From: Phycisphaerales bacterium
GTDB taxonomy: Bacteria > Planctomycetota > Phycisphaerae > UBA1845 > Fen-1342
DNA: 64,000 nucleotides
Reading direction: 5' to 3'
Assembly: GCA_016716475.1 (NCBI GenBank)
Contig: JADJWG010000002.1
Coordinates: forward strand, 496,001-560,000
Numbering within the stretch: position 1 is the first letter of the stretch; every line of letters starts with the position of its first letter. A model generated the notes under the pieces. That model saw only the letters and a program-made list of their open reading frames with translations. It was not told the DNA's origin and ran no database searches. Positions 53,628 to 62,904 of this stretch are shown in pieces. The translations under genes were made by a program, and so were the position numbers.

Positions 53628-54170
53628 CTACGGCAGAATCGGGAGGATGTCCGTGGGGGTGAAATTGACGAACACCGCCCTGAGGTTGGCAATATCGACG
53701 CGCGCGGGGACCGTGTTGTTGGAATCGTCGAGGAAGGCGGCGAGCTCCGTGGGAGTTTGCAGGTCCTCCGCCCGCAGGAACTCAACAATCGCCAGGGCCG
53801 CGGTATCGGTAAACGCGACGTTGATGGTGCTCGACACCTCGCTGGCCCCGTCCCCGTAGAGCTGCACCTCGTCAGGGGTGAGTTTGCGGAGATCGGGTTC
53901 GACGACCTTGTTGTACGCCGTACGCAGTGTCCCGCCAAACTGGTTGGCCGTTCGCTCGCTGCGGAGCAGGCCATTGATCGTCAGCGGCGTGATGCCGAGG
54001 GCCTCAAGCTCCGTTCGTTTTTGCTGGGCGGTGAGACTGGTATCGTTGCGGATGCGATTGATCTCGCGGAGTGTCGCGGGGGTGGTGTCCGGGTAGAGCT
54101 CGGGCAAGCAGCCGGCAAGGGGGATTACGATGAGACCGAGTACCGCGAGTGAGCAAAGCCGTTGCAACAC
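53628..54170 (-). CDS. Lipoprotein of unknown function (180 residues), paralogue of its neighbour
   Basis: The start is GTG 54170, with AAGGA about seven bases upstream. The signal (LCSLAVLGLIVIPLAGC) ends in a lipobox. The mature part opens with DTTPATLREINRIRNDTSLTAQQKRTELEALG, a helical SHOCT-like unit, then TINGLLRSERTANQFGGTLRTAYNKV, then the segment related to the 142-residue protein. It ends with FVNFTPTDILPILP. It lies 32 bases before the shorter paralogue and is divergent from the YchF-like gene. The function is unknown. Confidence 0.65.
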   Translation of the reverse strand: MLQRLCSLAVLGLIVIPLAGCLPELYPDTTPATLREINRIRNDTSLTAQQKRTELEALGITPLTINGLLRSERTANQFGGTLRTAYNKVVEPDLRKLTPDEVQLYGDGASEVSSTINVAFTDTAALAIVEFLRAEDLQTPTELAAFLDDSNNTVPARVDIANLRAVFVNFTPTDILPILP

Positions 54171-54369
54171 GGGGGCGTCCTTATTCGCAGGAGGTCGTCG
54201 GAACGCCGCTCGGGGCGTCCCGTGCGCCTGTGCGTTACCATAGTACCTTGTTATCATATATCGGACCGCGTGGCCCACAAGCTCCGGTGTTTCGGCTCGT
54301 CGCAGGGTGGTGTCTCCACGGCGCGGCGGGGCGTCTGGTGCCCACTGGGTCCGTGATCGGAGGCAGTTC

Positions 54370-55431
54370 ATGCGCGTCGCGGTCGTTGGCTTCCCGTTTT
54401 CCGGCAAGACCTCTGTATTCACCGCACTATCGGGCTTGTCGGGCGCGCATTTGAAGGCGGCGGAAGAGAACCTCGCGGCGGTACATGTGCGTGAGCCCCG
54501 GCTGGATGAGCTGGAACGCATTTTTCAGCCGAAGAAGCGGACCGAAGCCACGATCGACTTCGTGGATCTGCCGGGGAGCACGGAAGGGGATATCGAGCGA
54601 GCAGGTTTCGAGCGGCATTTGCCGACACTGCGCCAGTGCGACGGACTGGTGGTGGTCGTGCGGGCGTTTGTCTCGGAAACCGTTCCCAAGCATCGGGACC
54701 GTATCAACCCGGCCGGGGACCTGCAGGAAATCCGCGACGAGATGCTCTTCGCCGATCTTGCCATCTGCGCGGGACGGGTGGAAAAGCTCGAGAAGTCGCT
54801 CACGCGGCCGAGCAAGGACCGCGACCTGCTGAAGCACGAGCTGGAATTGCTGCAACGCTGCCAGGCCGCACTGGAGGCGGGCGAACCGCTGCGCACACTG
54901 GTGCAGCCGGGGGCCGAGGAGAAGATGCTCCGCAGCTTCGGCTTCCTCACGCAGAAGCCGGTTACAGTGGTCGTCAACATCTCCGAGGCGGACATCGGTA
55001 AACCGCCTCCGTTTGTCGATCCGCACGCCGCGGATACGCTGGCCGTGTGTGCCACGCTCGAAGCCGAGTTGATGCAGATGGAAGCAGACGAGCGCCCCGC
55101 CTTCATGGCGGACTACGGGCTTGCAACGCTCGCACGCGACCGCGTGGTGCGCTCGTGTTTCGATGCCCTGGGAATGATCTTCATGCTGACCGCCGGACCG
55201 GAGGAGGTGCGCGCCTGGCCGCTCATGAAAGGCATGACGGCCGTGGAGGCCGCCGGCCGTATTCATACCGATCTGGCGCGCGGGTTCATCAAGGCCGAGA
55301 CGATCGCCTACGCCGACCTGTTGGCGGCCGGCTCGATGCGTGATGCAAAGGCAGCGGGGAAGGTGCGGCTGGAGCCGAAGGGCTACGTTGTGCTGGACGG
55401 TGACATCATCACGATCAAGTTCAACGTGTGA
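54370..55431 (+). CDS. YchF/OLA1-family GTPase paralogue
   Basis: The protein has 353 residues from ATG 54370 behind GGAGG. The P-loop VVGFPFSGKTSVFTALSG (5-22) differs from the usual GLPNVGKST of YchF. Other features fit the family: FVDLPGSTEGD (G3), the NISEAD at the G4 position (YchF uses NxxE-type, not NKxD), and a coiled-coil region LKHELELLQRCQAALEAG. The C-terminal TGS/DUF933 domain has FIKAETIAYADLLAAGSMRDAKAAGKVRLEPKGYVVLDGDIITIKFNV. YchF binds ATP or GTP and ribosomes. This looks like a side branch specific to some lineages. Confidence 0.8.
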   Translation: MRVAVVGFPFSGKTSVFTALSGLSGAHLKAAEENLAAVHVREPRLDELERIFQPKKRTEATIDFVDLPGSTEGDIERAGFERHLPTLRQCDGLVVVVRAFVSETVPKHRDRINPAGDLQEIRDEMLFADLAICAGRVEKLEKSLTRPSKDRDLLKHELELLQRCQAALEAGEPLRTLVQPGAEEKMLRSFGFLTQKPVTVVVNISEADIGKPPPFVDPHAADTLAVCATLEAELMQMEADERPAFMADYGLATLARDRVVRSCFDALGMIFMLTAGPEEVRAWPLMKGMTAVEAAGRIHTDLARGFIKAETIAYADLLAAGSMRDAKAAGKVRLEPKGYVVLDGDIITIKFNV

Positions 55432-55468
55432 CAAGTCGGCCGGCGCCGGCGCGGAAGGAGGATTCGGC

Positions 55469-58276
55469 ATGGTCGCGCCTATCCGCGTGTCGTGCATCCT
55501 GGCGTTGCTGGTGGCGGGGCATGGCCGCGCAGTGGGGCAGGAGGCGGTGACACAGGCCGAGCTCATCCGGCGGGTGGTCGACCTGGACCGGTTGGCTACG
55601 CCGCCGCCGGAGGGGGAGCGCACGCGGATGTTCTCCAGCTACGATCGGCGCTCCCAGATCGACGCTCAGGGTCGTTTCATCGACTGGGACGCGAACCACG
55701 ACGCGGGGCAGTTCCTGCGGCGCACCGACGACGGTTGGGATGTGATGGCCGAGGTGGACGGACCCGGTGCGATTACCCGCATCTGGTCGGCGAATCCGCA
55801 TGGGCGCATCCGTTTTGTGCTCGACGGCGAAATCGTCATCGACACGTCCTTCGGCGAATTGCTCAGCGGGCGGCTGGCACCATTCGAAGCACCCTTCACG
55901 GAACGTGGATTGAACTGCTACTTTCCCATCGGTTTCGCGCAGAGCGGTCGCGTCTTGGCGCGCGATTCGGGGGCTTACTACCACGTCAACGTGGTGGAGT
56001 TTCCCGCCGGTACACCGGTGGAACGGTTTTCGTTCACGCTGTCGGACGAGGCCCGTGGTGCCGTGGCCGATGTCGCCCGCGTCCTGCGTGACGGGTATGA
56101 CCCCGTGGTGGCGGCCGGCCGACGGTTGATGCCGGTGACCGAGCAGAAGGATCTCGGCCCTGGGGAAAAGCTGGCGTGGGATCTGAAGGGCGGGGGCACG
56201 GTGCGCGCGCTGTACGTGGGACTGACGGATCGCACAGACCCGCGCGAGCCGTACGCGCTGCACCAGCTCGTGCTGCGGATGACCTTCGATGGCGCCGCCG
56301 AGCCGCAGGTCGAGGTGCCGCTGGTCGACTTCTTCGGCTCCGGATTCGAGCCCGTACCGTTTCGGAGTCTCGCGACAGGGACGGCTGCGAAGCTGGCGTT
56401 TCCGCTGCCGGACCGGCCGCTGGAAGAGCAGCGCTTTATGTATTGCTATTTCCCGATGCCCTACCGAGACGGCCTGCGATTGGAGATCGAGAACCTCAGC
56501 CGGACGCGGCGCGCCGTGGGGCTGGTGTTCCTGATGCGTGTTGATACGCGGACTCCGGCGCCTGATGCACTGCGCTTTCACGCGCGCTACCGGCGGGAAG
56601 ATCCGTGCCAGGTGCTGGGCTATCCAGTCCTCGCGGTGCGCGGGCGGGGCCGGATCGTCGGCTGTGTCTTGAATGTCGACTGCCCACGGGCGGAGTGGTG
56701 GGGTGAGGGGGATGAGAAGGTGTGGATTGACGGCGAGGGGTTCCCGTCTTACTTCGGCACCGGGACCGAGGATTACTTCGGCGATGCCTGGGGGCTGCAC
56801 GAGTTCACTCATCCGCTGGTCGGCGTCACGCGGGCGGCACCCTGGGGCAAGAACTCGGCCTATCGCTGGCACGTGCCCGATGCGATCAACTTCCAGAAAT
56901 CCGCGGCCTTCACGCTCGAGAATTGGCAGCACGAGCGGCAGTGGGACACCTACTACGGGACACTGGCCTATTGGTACGCGACGCCCGATGCCGTTACAGC
57001 GGAGCTCTTCCCACGCCTGACGCTGGCGGAGTTGACGCCGCCGGGACTGCGCATCCCGGGGGCGATCGAGGCGGAGGACCACATCCTCAGTGCGAACTGG
57101 GGCAACGTCACAAGGCAGCAGCATGCGGGCGGCGCCGAACTTTCGGGTGAGGCGGCGGCAAACATCACGACTTCCGAGCCAGTTACGATCGGCTTACCGG
57201 TGGAGCAAGCGCGGACAGTGCGGCTGCAATTGCGGGTGAACCCCCGGCGACCCTTCGAGACGATCACCGTGACGTCGCCCACCGGACGCACAATCGGGAC
57301 AGTGCAGTACGATCGGCGTCTGAGCGGCCTGTACGACGTGGGCATCGTACGGCTGGAGCCGGGTGTCAACCGGCTGACGGTGCAGTGTTCGCGCCCGGCG
57401 ATGCTCGATTGCTGGGTGCTCAGCGATATACCGCGCAACCCCCGTGGGCCGGAGGGCGAAGATCTGGAATTGAGCACGGCCGAGGCGGTGACGTCCGAGG
57501 TGGAGTACGGGCGGTTGCCCTGGTCGGCGGGCGCGCAGCGGCGGCTTGTCTTTGCACGGGCGGGGGCGAGTGCGACATTTGCGTTGCCTGAGCAGGCCGA
57601 GGAGCGCACCGTGGTCCTACGACTGCACATCACACACGGCCCGGACGGCGGACGGTTCGACGTGCGTGTCAATGGTGTGGCCGTGGGGCGTGAACTCGCT
57701 ACTTACACCGCGGTGGAACGGGTGGAACGGGTCCCCGTGGGAAGCGTAACCCTGCGCCGCGGGGCTAACTCGCTCTCGTTCCACAGCACGATACCCCCCA
57801 CCCCCTCAGGTGTGAGTGTTTTGGGGCTCGATGCGGTCGACCTGCCACCAGCGGCGGGGCCGCATGTGCTCGAGTTCGAGGACTTCACCATCGCCGCAGA
57901 GGAGGAGGCCTTTGCCGAACGTCAGGGCATCGGAGGCGCGAGCGGCGAGGACCACTTGTGGTGCCGCGCTCGGCGCGTCGGGGCCAGCATTGCGTTCGAC
58001 TTAACGCCGGCCCCAGGGCGGTATCGGTTAGCCCTGTTGCTGACACGCTCGTTTGACTACGGCATCGTGCAGGTGACACTCGATGGCGCGCCGCTTGGTG
58101 AACCCATCGATCTCTTCGCGACGCGCATCGAGCCCGGCCTGCGGGTCGAGCTGGGCGAACACGCTTTCGAGGACGGCCGGCCGCGGCGGCTGCGTGTCGA
58201 GGTTGCGGGGAAGGCGTCGGCGTCACCCGGCTACTATTTCGGATTGGATGGGCTGCAAATGGAGCCCATCCGATAA
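55469..58276 (+). CDS. Secreted DUF2961 / GH172-family protein with C-terminal beta-sandwich modules
   Basis: The protein has 935 residues from ATG 55469 behind AAGGAGG. A signal peptide (ILALLVAGHGRAVG) precedes the GH172 domain (about 35-520): FSSYDRRSQIDAQGRFIDWDANHDAGQFLR, EVDGPGAITRIWSANPHGRIRFVLDGE, MYCYFPMPYRDGLRLEIEN, and the hallmark GTGTEDYFGDAWGLHEFTHPLVG followed by SAYRWHVPDAINFQ. The family includes fructose- and arabinan-acting hydrolases. The remaining about 400 residues form two or three carbohydrate-binding-like sandwiches (IEAEDHILSANWGN, LEFEDFTIAAEEE). It probably acts outside the cytoplasm on a glycan. Confidence 0.85.
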   Translation: MVAPIRVSCILALLVAGHGRAVGQEAVTQAELIRRVVDLDRLATPPPEGERTRMFSSYDRRSQIDAQGRFIDWDANHDAGQFLRRTDDGWDVMAEVDGPGAITRIWSANPHGRIRFVLDGEIVIDTSFGELLSGRLAPFEAPFTERGLNCYFPIGFAQSGRVLARDSGAYYHVNVVEFPAGTPVERFSFTLSDEARGAVADVARVLRDGYDPVVAAGRRLMPVTEQKDLGPGEKLAWDLKGGGTVRALYVGLTDRTDPREPYALHQLVLRMTFDGAAEPQVEVPLVDFFGSGFEPVPFRSLATGTAAKLAFPLPDRPLEEQRFMYCYFPMPYRDGLRLEIENLSRTRRAVGLVFLMRVDTRTPAPDALRFHARYRREDPCQVLGYPVLAVRGRGRIVGCVLNVDCPRAEWWGEGDEKVWIDGEGFPSYFGTGTEDYFGDAWGLHEFTHPLVGVTRAAPWGKNSAYRWHVPDAINFQKSAAFTLENWQHERQWDTYYGTLAYWYATPDAVTAELFPRLTLAELTPPGLRIPGAIEAEDHILSANWGNVTRQQHAGGAELSGEAAANITTSEPVTIGLPVEQARTVRLQLRVNPRRPFETITVTSPTGRTIGTVQYDRRLSGLYDVGIVRLEPGVNRLTVQCSRPAMLDCWVLSDIPRNPRGPEGEDLELSTAEAVTSEVEYGRLPWSAGAQRRLVFARAGASATFALPEQAEERTVVLRLHITHGPDGGRFDVRVNGVAVGRELATYTAVERVERVPVGSVTLRRGANSLSFHSTIPPTPSGVSVLGLDAVDLPPAAGPHVLEFEDFTIAAEEEAFAERQGIGGASGEDHLWCRARRVGASIAFDLTPAPGRYRLALLLTRSFDYGIVQVTLDGAPLGEPIDLFATRIEPGLRVELGEHAFEDGRPRRLRVEVAGKASASPGYYFGLDGLQMEPIR

Positions 58277-58399
58277 CGTGAGTGTTCGTATGCTGGCGTC
58301 GGGTGGTTGGTGCCCAAGATTGTTGTGGATAAACTGAAAATACCGTGTTGTCCGCTCGGGGTCGTACGGCCGGTCGGCAAGCGGTGAAGAGGTTTTGCC

Positions 58400-59833
58400 A
58401 TGTGGTGGTCATGTTGCCTCGGGGGGCGACCAAGCAGACGGGCGCGTACTCTGGGGGTGTTGCTGGGCTCACTGTTTCTTCCCGTTGCGTATGCATGGCA
58501 GGAAACGCCCACCGCAACCACGGCGCCGGCGACACAAGCGGCTCCCGCGTCGCAGCCCAGTCAACCGGACTTGGACACGATACGTGCTCTTATCCAGCGT
58601 GCGGCCAAAGCGGAAAACGAGCAAGAGCGGGAGGCCGCGTTGGCGGAATTACGGGCCATGTCGCAGCGGCGCAACGCGGAGCGCGGCGTATCGACTACGC
58701 CGAGCGCAGGCGTGTCGCCAGTGCCAGTACCAGGCGCGGATCCACAGGCCTCCTCTACCCAGGTGCAGCGTGGACAGGCCGTCACGAGCCCTGGTTGTGG
58801 ACCAGGCGAAGCGGGGGCGCTCGATTTGACGCCGCCCCCGCCCGATCAGCCGCAACCGCGACTTGTATGTCCCGAACCGAAAGTGACACTGGAGCCCTTG
58901 TGGGCGAACGAGACCGCCGTTTTCGCATTCGTAGTTCGCAACGAGGGTGAAGGACCTTTGAACATCCGGCTCCGGGGCGGCTGAGGTGTCCGCATCCGCG
59001 GTCAGTCTGATCGCGAGATTGCTCCTGGCGCGGTCGAAACCCTTGAGTTCGAAGCGCGTGTCGGTATGCGTGCCGGCCCATTCACGAAGTCTTTCACGCT
59101 GCAATCGAATGATCGCAACCGACCCGGACTCGCCCTGACGGGTACGGTGCAGGTGCGTGCGGCGGTTCATTACGAACCGTTGGCCATCAGCTTTGGTGAA
59201 CTGCCGCGGCGTGGCGGTCCACAGGAACGTTCCATCCGGATACGCCGGGGGGATGCGGGTCCGTTGAATCCGGAGCTGGTGACAAATCCTTCGCAATCGT
59301 TCGAGACCAGTATCCGGGAGATCGAGCCGGGCACTGAATACGAACTGACGGTCCGCGTCACGCCACCATGGCCGCAGGCCGGAGTGCGCGGGCAGGTCGT
59401 GCTGCGGACGGGCGTACCCCAGCAACCGCAAATCGCGGTGAGCGTGATCGGGACCGCACGCCCGGTCGCTCGAGTCATGCCGGCCAGTTTGCGCGTGGGG
59501 CCGGCGGTTCCTGCCAATGCACCGCGGGCGATTCGTGTGTTGTGGGATCCGGGTGAAGTGGGCACGATTACCGGGGCGCAGGCGACGGACCCGGCGATTG
59601 GCGTTCGCATCGAGGGTGAAGGCCTGCAGTTGCGGGTCGAAGTGGACATTCCAGAGGGCTACGCCCCGGCGCAGCCACTAGGGCAGAAGATCATCATCAC
59701 CACGAATCACGCGGAAGTCCCGCGACTTGAAGTGCCATTGCTGGTTCTGCCAGCGCGTCCGGGAACGCCAGTGCCACCACCGGCATCGGTACGCCCGGCC
59801 GGCCTTGCACCGACTACCGCCGTCGATGAATAG
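58400..59833 (+). CDS. DUF1573-like secreted protein with in-frame TGA; candidate selenoprotein
   Basis: The frame runs from ATG 58400 (signal peptide ending AYA-W, about residue 32) to TAA-type stop TAG near 59833, interrupted once by TGA at 58982-58984. The 194 residues before it include a Pro/Ala/Gln-rich linker and the start of a DUF1573 domain (VTLEPLWANETAVFAFVVRNEGEGPLNIRLRGG). The same frame continues G-V-R-I-R... with EIAPGAVETLEFEA and GPFTKSFTLQSNDRNRPGLALTGTV, exactly the rest of that domain, then two more Ig-like repeats. The TGA sits where DUF1573 proteins have the first Cys of a Cys-Gly-Cys motif. A SECIS-like hairpin follows at 58997-59015. If read as Sec the protein has 477 residues (Sec195). 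If not, this is a nonsense pseudogene whose downstream part might start at an internal ATG (59066). No sel genes are in the window. Confidence 0.6.
58997..59015 (+). promoter_or_regulatory. SECIS-like hairpin after the in-frame TGA
   Basis: CGCGGTCA (58997-59004) pairs with TGATCGCG (59008-59015) through eight pairs (one G-U) around a GTC loop at 59005-59007. The loop begins 20 bases after the TGA. Bacterial SECIS elements have a short upper stem, a small loop with G among its first two bases, and a similar distance from UGA. All these criteria are met. It lies inside the coding frame, as bacterial SECIS elements do. Confidence 0.55.
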
Positions 59834-59863
59834 AGTGCCGGCCGCGTCGGGAGCATGCGACGG

Positions 59864-60283
59864 ATGAAGTCGTACCGTCAGGAGTTGTGGTTCGAAGTTC
59901 CAGCGCGCTGCGGCTTCGTCAATGTCACCGCACAGGTGGAAGAGGCGGTGCGCACGAGTGGGGTGCGCGAGGGGCTCGTGCTGGTCAACGCGATGCACAT
60001 CACGGCCAGTGTATTCATCAACGATGACGAAGCCGGCCTGCACCGGGATTATGAGCGCTGGCTGGAACAGCTTGCGCCACATGCCCCCACGTCCCAATAC
60101 CTGCACAATCGCACTGGGGAAGATAATGCTGATGCACATTTGAAGCGTCAGGTTATGGGACGGGAAGTTGTGGTGGCGATTACAGCGGGAAGACTGGACT
60201 TGGGGCCGTGGGAGCAGATCTTCTACGGCGAATTCGATGGACAGCGTCGCAAACGGGTCCTGGTGAAAGTGATCGGTGCGTGA
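59864..60283 (+). CDS. yjbQ: YjbQ / UPF0047 family protein
   Basis: The protein has 139 residues from ATG 59864; an ATG nine bases upstream (59855) is an alternative. It has KSYRQELWFEVPARCGFVNVTAQVEEAVRTSGVREGLVLVNAMHITASVFINDDEAGL, then HNRTGEDNADAHLKRQVMGREVVVAITAGRLDLGPWEQIFYGEFDG. These are the UPF0047 hallmarks, with conserved His (MHITAS), Glu-Asp-Asn and His clusters. The family has weak thiamin-phosphate synthase activity; its real role is not known. It follows the DUF1573-like gene by about 30 bases. Confidence 0.93.
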   Translation: MKSYRQELWFEVPARCGFVNVTAQVEEAVRTSGVREGLVLVNAMHITASVFINDDEAGLHRDYERWLEQLAPHAPTSQYLHNRTGEDNADAHLKRQVMGREVVVAITAGRLDLGPWEQIFYGEFDGQRRKRVLVKVIGA

Positions 60284-60612
60284 GACGCCCAGGGGGCTGG
60301 TCGGTCTGTAGACGGTAGCGCTGGAGTTATCGCCCACTGCAGGGGAACTATGCCTTAGTCGTGTTGCGCGTTGACTTTACAACGTCGGGCGGGATATGCT
60401 GGGCTGGTGAGGAGTGCAGTAAGCCCTTTTCATTCTAGCATCCGTCGCGCGCCGGAGTAGGGGGGCAGGCGCGTGGGGCGGTGGTTGAATCGAACCAAGG
60501 ACGGCGAGTTCCTCGCAGCGGGTCTGTTTCCCGCCAGCGGTATGTCAACGAAGTAAGCGCGTGTGCGCGGTGAGCAACCGGCACACCAGGATTTCAGGAG
60601 AGGAGCGAAGCG
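60284..60612. other. Intergenic region with promoter for the second PEP-CTERM gene
   Basis: This 329-base spacer has no coding frame of its own. It holds the promoter at 60371-60400 and a leader of about 200 bases ending in an AGGAGAGGAG ribosome-binding site before 60613. I see no further structure that I can name. Confidence 0.55.
60371..60400 (+). promoter_or_regulatory. Promoter of the second PEP-CTERM gene
   Basis: TTGACT (60371-60376) and TATGCT (60395-60400) are separated by 18 bases. Each box matches the sigma-70 consensus at four or five of six positions. The start of transcription would give a leader of about 200 bases. Confidence 0.55.
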
Positions 60613-61344
60613 ATGAGCAAGTGGCTGGCGATTGCCGTAATTACCGCGCTGACCGGCGCGGCCCAGGCGGCGATCATGTATCAGAATATCAATGAGACCG
60701 GCAGCCGGTACAATCCCGGCAATGGGACGCTCGGTACGCCGCGCGTAGCATTTGACGATGTGATGATCCCCGATGCGCGGCTGACAAATCCCGGAGACAA
60801 TGCGCTGGAAGTAACGCGCATCACTTATGGGATTCGTCGCGCGGGTACGGCGCCCGAAGTGACGCTGAACCTCTATTACTCGACGGCGACGACGGGTACC
60901 GTGCTGCCCGATACCGAGCTCGATGTGCCGATCACACAGTTCGGTTCGGTCACCTTGCCCGCGCGGGTGGGCCAGCCGGGCTTTGTAACCGAGCTGGTGA
61001 CAGTGGGTGATGGTGTGACGCCGCTCTTCACCGTAGCGCTGAACAACACACTGGTCGCCGGGTTCAATGGTTTCTTTGCCGGGCTCTCGTTCTCCAACGC
61101 AGACGCGAACAACGGCTGGCGCGTGACGAACGGACCGGATGGGAACATCAACTCCTTCTGGGTCTACGACACGGACGGCCCGTTCAGCGATCCGCCGACG
61201 GCACTTACGCGGCGGTTCGTGTTCGGCGGCGACAACCCCCCGCCGGGAACCATGTACCTGGTGGTCGAAGGCAACACAGTTCCGGAGCCCGCCTCCTTGG
61301 CCCTGCTGGCCCTCGGTGGCCTGGCACTGCTGCGTCGGCGGTAA
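60613..61344 (+). CDS. Secreted PEP-CTERM-tailed protein (second)
   Basis: The protein has 243 residues from ATG 60613 behind AGGAGAGGAG. A signal peptide (WLAIAVITALTGAAQA) precedes a beta-rich domain with ITYGIRRAGTAPEVTLNLYYSTA, FGSVTLP and AGFNGFFAGLSFSN. It ends in a PEP-CTERM tail (VPEPASLA, hydrophobic helix, LLRRR) very close to that of the protein at 1610-2491. The body is unrelated to that one. No exosortase gene is in the window. A strong terminator follows. Confidence 0.85.
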   Translation: MSKWLAIAVITALTGAAQAAIMYQNINETGSRYNPGNGTLGTPRVAFDDVMIPDARLTNPGDNALEVTRITYGIRRAGTAPEVTLNLYYSTATTGTVLPDTELDVPITQFGSVTLPARVGQPGFVTELVTVGDGVTPLFTVALNNTLVAGFNGFFAGLSFSNADANNGWRVTNGPDGNINSFWVYDTDGPFSDPPTALTRRFVFGGDNPPPGTMYLVVEGNTVPEPASLALLALGGLALLRRR

Positions 61345-61378
61345 TTCCACCGCTGAGTTTCCCTGCGAAAAACAAGGG

Positions 61379-61414
61379 CGCCCCGATCTCCCTGCGAGAT
61401 TGGGGCGTTCTTTT
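61379..61414 (+). terminator. Rho-independent terminator of the second PEP-CTERM gene
   Basis: CGCCCCGATCTC (61379-61390) pairs with GAGATTGGGGCG (61396-61407), one G-U pair, around a five-base loop, followed by TTCTTTT. It lies 35 bases after the stop. Confidence 0.88.
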
Positions 61415-61461
61415 CATTGCCGTGCTGCTGTGCGTGTGGATACGCCTGCGACGGCTGGTGA

Positions 61462-62904
61462 CTACGGGTGCGGATGGACCATGGAGGGCTGTACCGCGTG
61501 GTGGGGAGCGGGATGCAGGGAATCCCAGATACGGCACGCGAACAGCCAACCCAGTAGTGCCAGCACGAGTGGAGTTGTGTCGCCTGCGGCGCCCTGCAAC
61601 AGCCGCACTGCGTGTACGGTGCCGAGCAGCCCCACCAGCAAGAGCATGGCCAATGCCCGGCCACGCTTGGCATCCAGGAACAAGCATAGCAAAGTCAATC
61701 CGACGAAAACCGCGAGCCGTTCACCGGCCTCCGACACGGCACGTGTAAACGAGTGCTCAAACGCGTGTGCGAAGGGTACCCAGGCAACACCGCTTGCAAC
61801 CAACTTGGATGGCGGGGGTGTGGCGCGCCACTCCAGCACCAGAGTCCAGCCGGCGATCATGACGATGGCGGCCCACGCAAACCCGCGTAGTGCGGGGCAG
61901 TGGTAGACACTGCCATACATGACAGGTGACGATGGGACGGTGGCTGATGCGCCGGAGGTTGGCAAGGGGCGGACGAGAAATGTGCCCAGCAGGGCACCGG
62001 CGGTGCCTCCACAGGTCTGGATCAAAGCATGTGCACAACTGGAAACGTGGCCGGCAAAGGCGCACTGACTCGCTTCAAGCAGACAGGCGAGCCCACTGAC
62101 CAGTGCGGCGCTGTGAATGGCCGTAGTGCGTGCGTCCAGCCCACGTACGCGGCGCGCTCCCGCAACCAGGAAACCGACCGCTCCGAACAGGATGAACCGG
62201 CGCAGCGTCGCCGCACCGAGCGGTTCGTCGAAACCCCAGACCGCCCGCCACGGCCCGGGCTGCCACGGCAGGGTCATCCATGCCGCGAGGGTCAGGATGG
62301 CAGCGGCCGCCAGCAGACTCCAGAGCCGGGCCGGATGATGCACGCGCCGGAAGGCGGCCTCGTGCACGGTCCGCAGCAGACGCTGCACGGGACTGGCCAG
62401 CAGCGCACCGACGAAAGCGGCGGCGGTGTTGACGATCACATCCACGGCGTTCGACGAGCGGATCGGCATGGCCTGTTGCAGCACTTCGGTCAAGTAACTC
62501 AGCGCGCCCGCGGCCATGGTGGCGAGCAGCAGATCGCTCCAGCCGCAACTGCCGCGGCGTCGGAGCAGCAGCCGCAACGCGATTCCGACCGGCAGATAGA
62601 CGACGAAATTCGTGAGTAGGTCGTTGGCGTCGGAGCGCTCGAGCGGCAGGGTCCAAGTCCAGGTAGATGGGGGCACGATCCAGGGGCGCCGGCCCAGACC
62701 GAGGGGGCCCAGCGTGCCATAGACGATCAGGCCCAGACAGGCGAGGCAGAGGAGGCGAACAGCGCGCCGACTCAACACCGCCGGCTTGATTCGCCCGTCT
62801 ACGACGCGGCGGGGGTCCGTGGCGCGGTCCCCCCACGCGCAGTTGGATTTCTTTGTATGGGTCGGACTCACCGCGTGCTGTCCCACTCCGGGGCTGCGGC
62901 CCAT
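61462..62904 (-). CDS. VanZ-like family membrane protein (two VanZ-type halves)
   Basis: The protein has 480 residues from ATG 62904; a GTG at 62928 is an alternative, and the true start may be later since the first about 40 residues are not conserved. It has about ten membrane helices. The first half shows the VanZ pattern NDLLTNFVVYLPVGIALRLLL, GALSYLTEVLQQAMPIRSSNAVDVIVNTAAAFVGALL. The second half repeats it weakly (SGLACLLEASQCAF, ALIQTCGGTAGALLG). VanZ-like proteins are linked to envelope or antibiotic resistance functions, but most are uncharacterised. It is convergent with the second PEP-CTERM gene. Confidence 0.8.
   Translation of the reverse strand: MGRSPGVGQHAVSPTHTKKSNCAWGDRATDPRRVVDGRIKPAVLSRRAVRLLCLACLGLIVYGTLGPLGLGRRPWIVPPSTWTWTLPLERSDANDLLTNFVVYLPVGIALRLLLRRRGSCGWSDLLLATMAAGALSYLTEVLQQAMPIRSSNAVDVIVNTAAAFVGALLASPVQRLLRTVHEAAFRRVHHPARLWSLLAAAAILTLAAWMTLPWQPGPWRAVWGFDEPLGAATLRRFILFGAVGFLVAGARRVRGLDARTTAIHSAALVSGLACLLEASQCAFAGHVSSCAHALIQTCGGTAGALLGTFLVRPLPTSGASATVPSSPVMYGSVYHCPALRGFAWAAIVMIAGWTLVLEWRATPPPSKLVASGVAWVPFAHAFEHSFTRAVSEAGERLAVFVGLTLLCLFLDAKRGRALAMLLLVGLLGTVHAVRLLQGAAGDTTPLVLALLGWLFACRIWDSLHPAPHHAVQPSMVHPHP

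Noticed and set aside
59066..59833. Separate gene starting at ATG 59066
   Set aside because: It lacks a ribosome-binding site and begins in the middle of a DUF1573 domain that is continuous in frame with the sequence before the TGA. It is better read as the second part of one gene.
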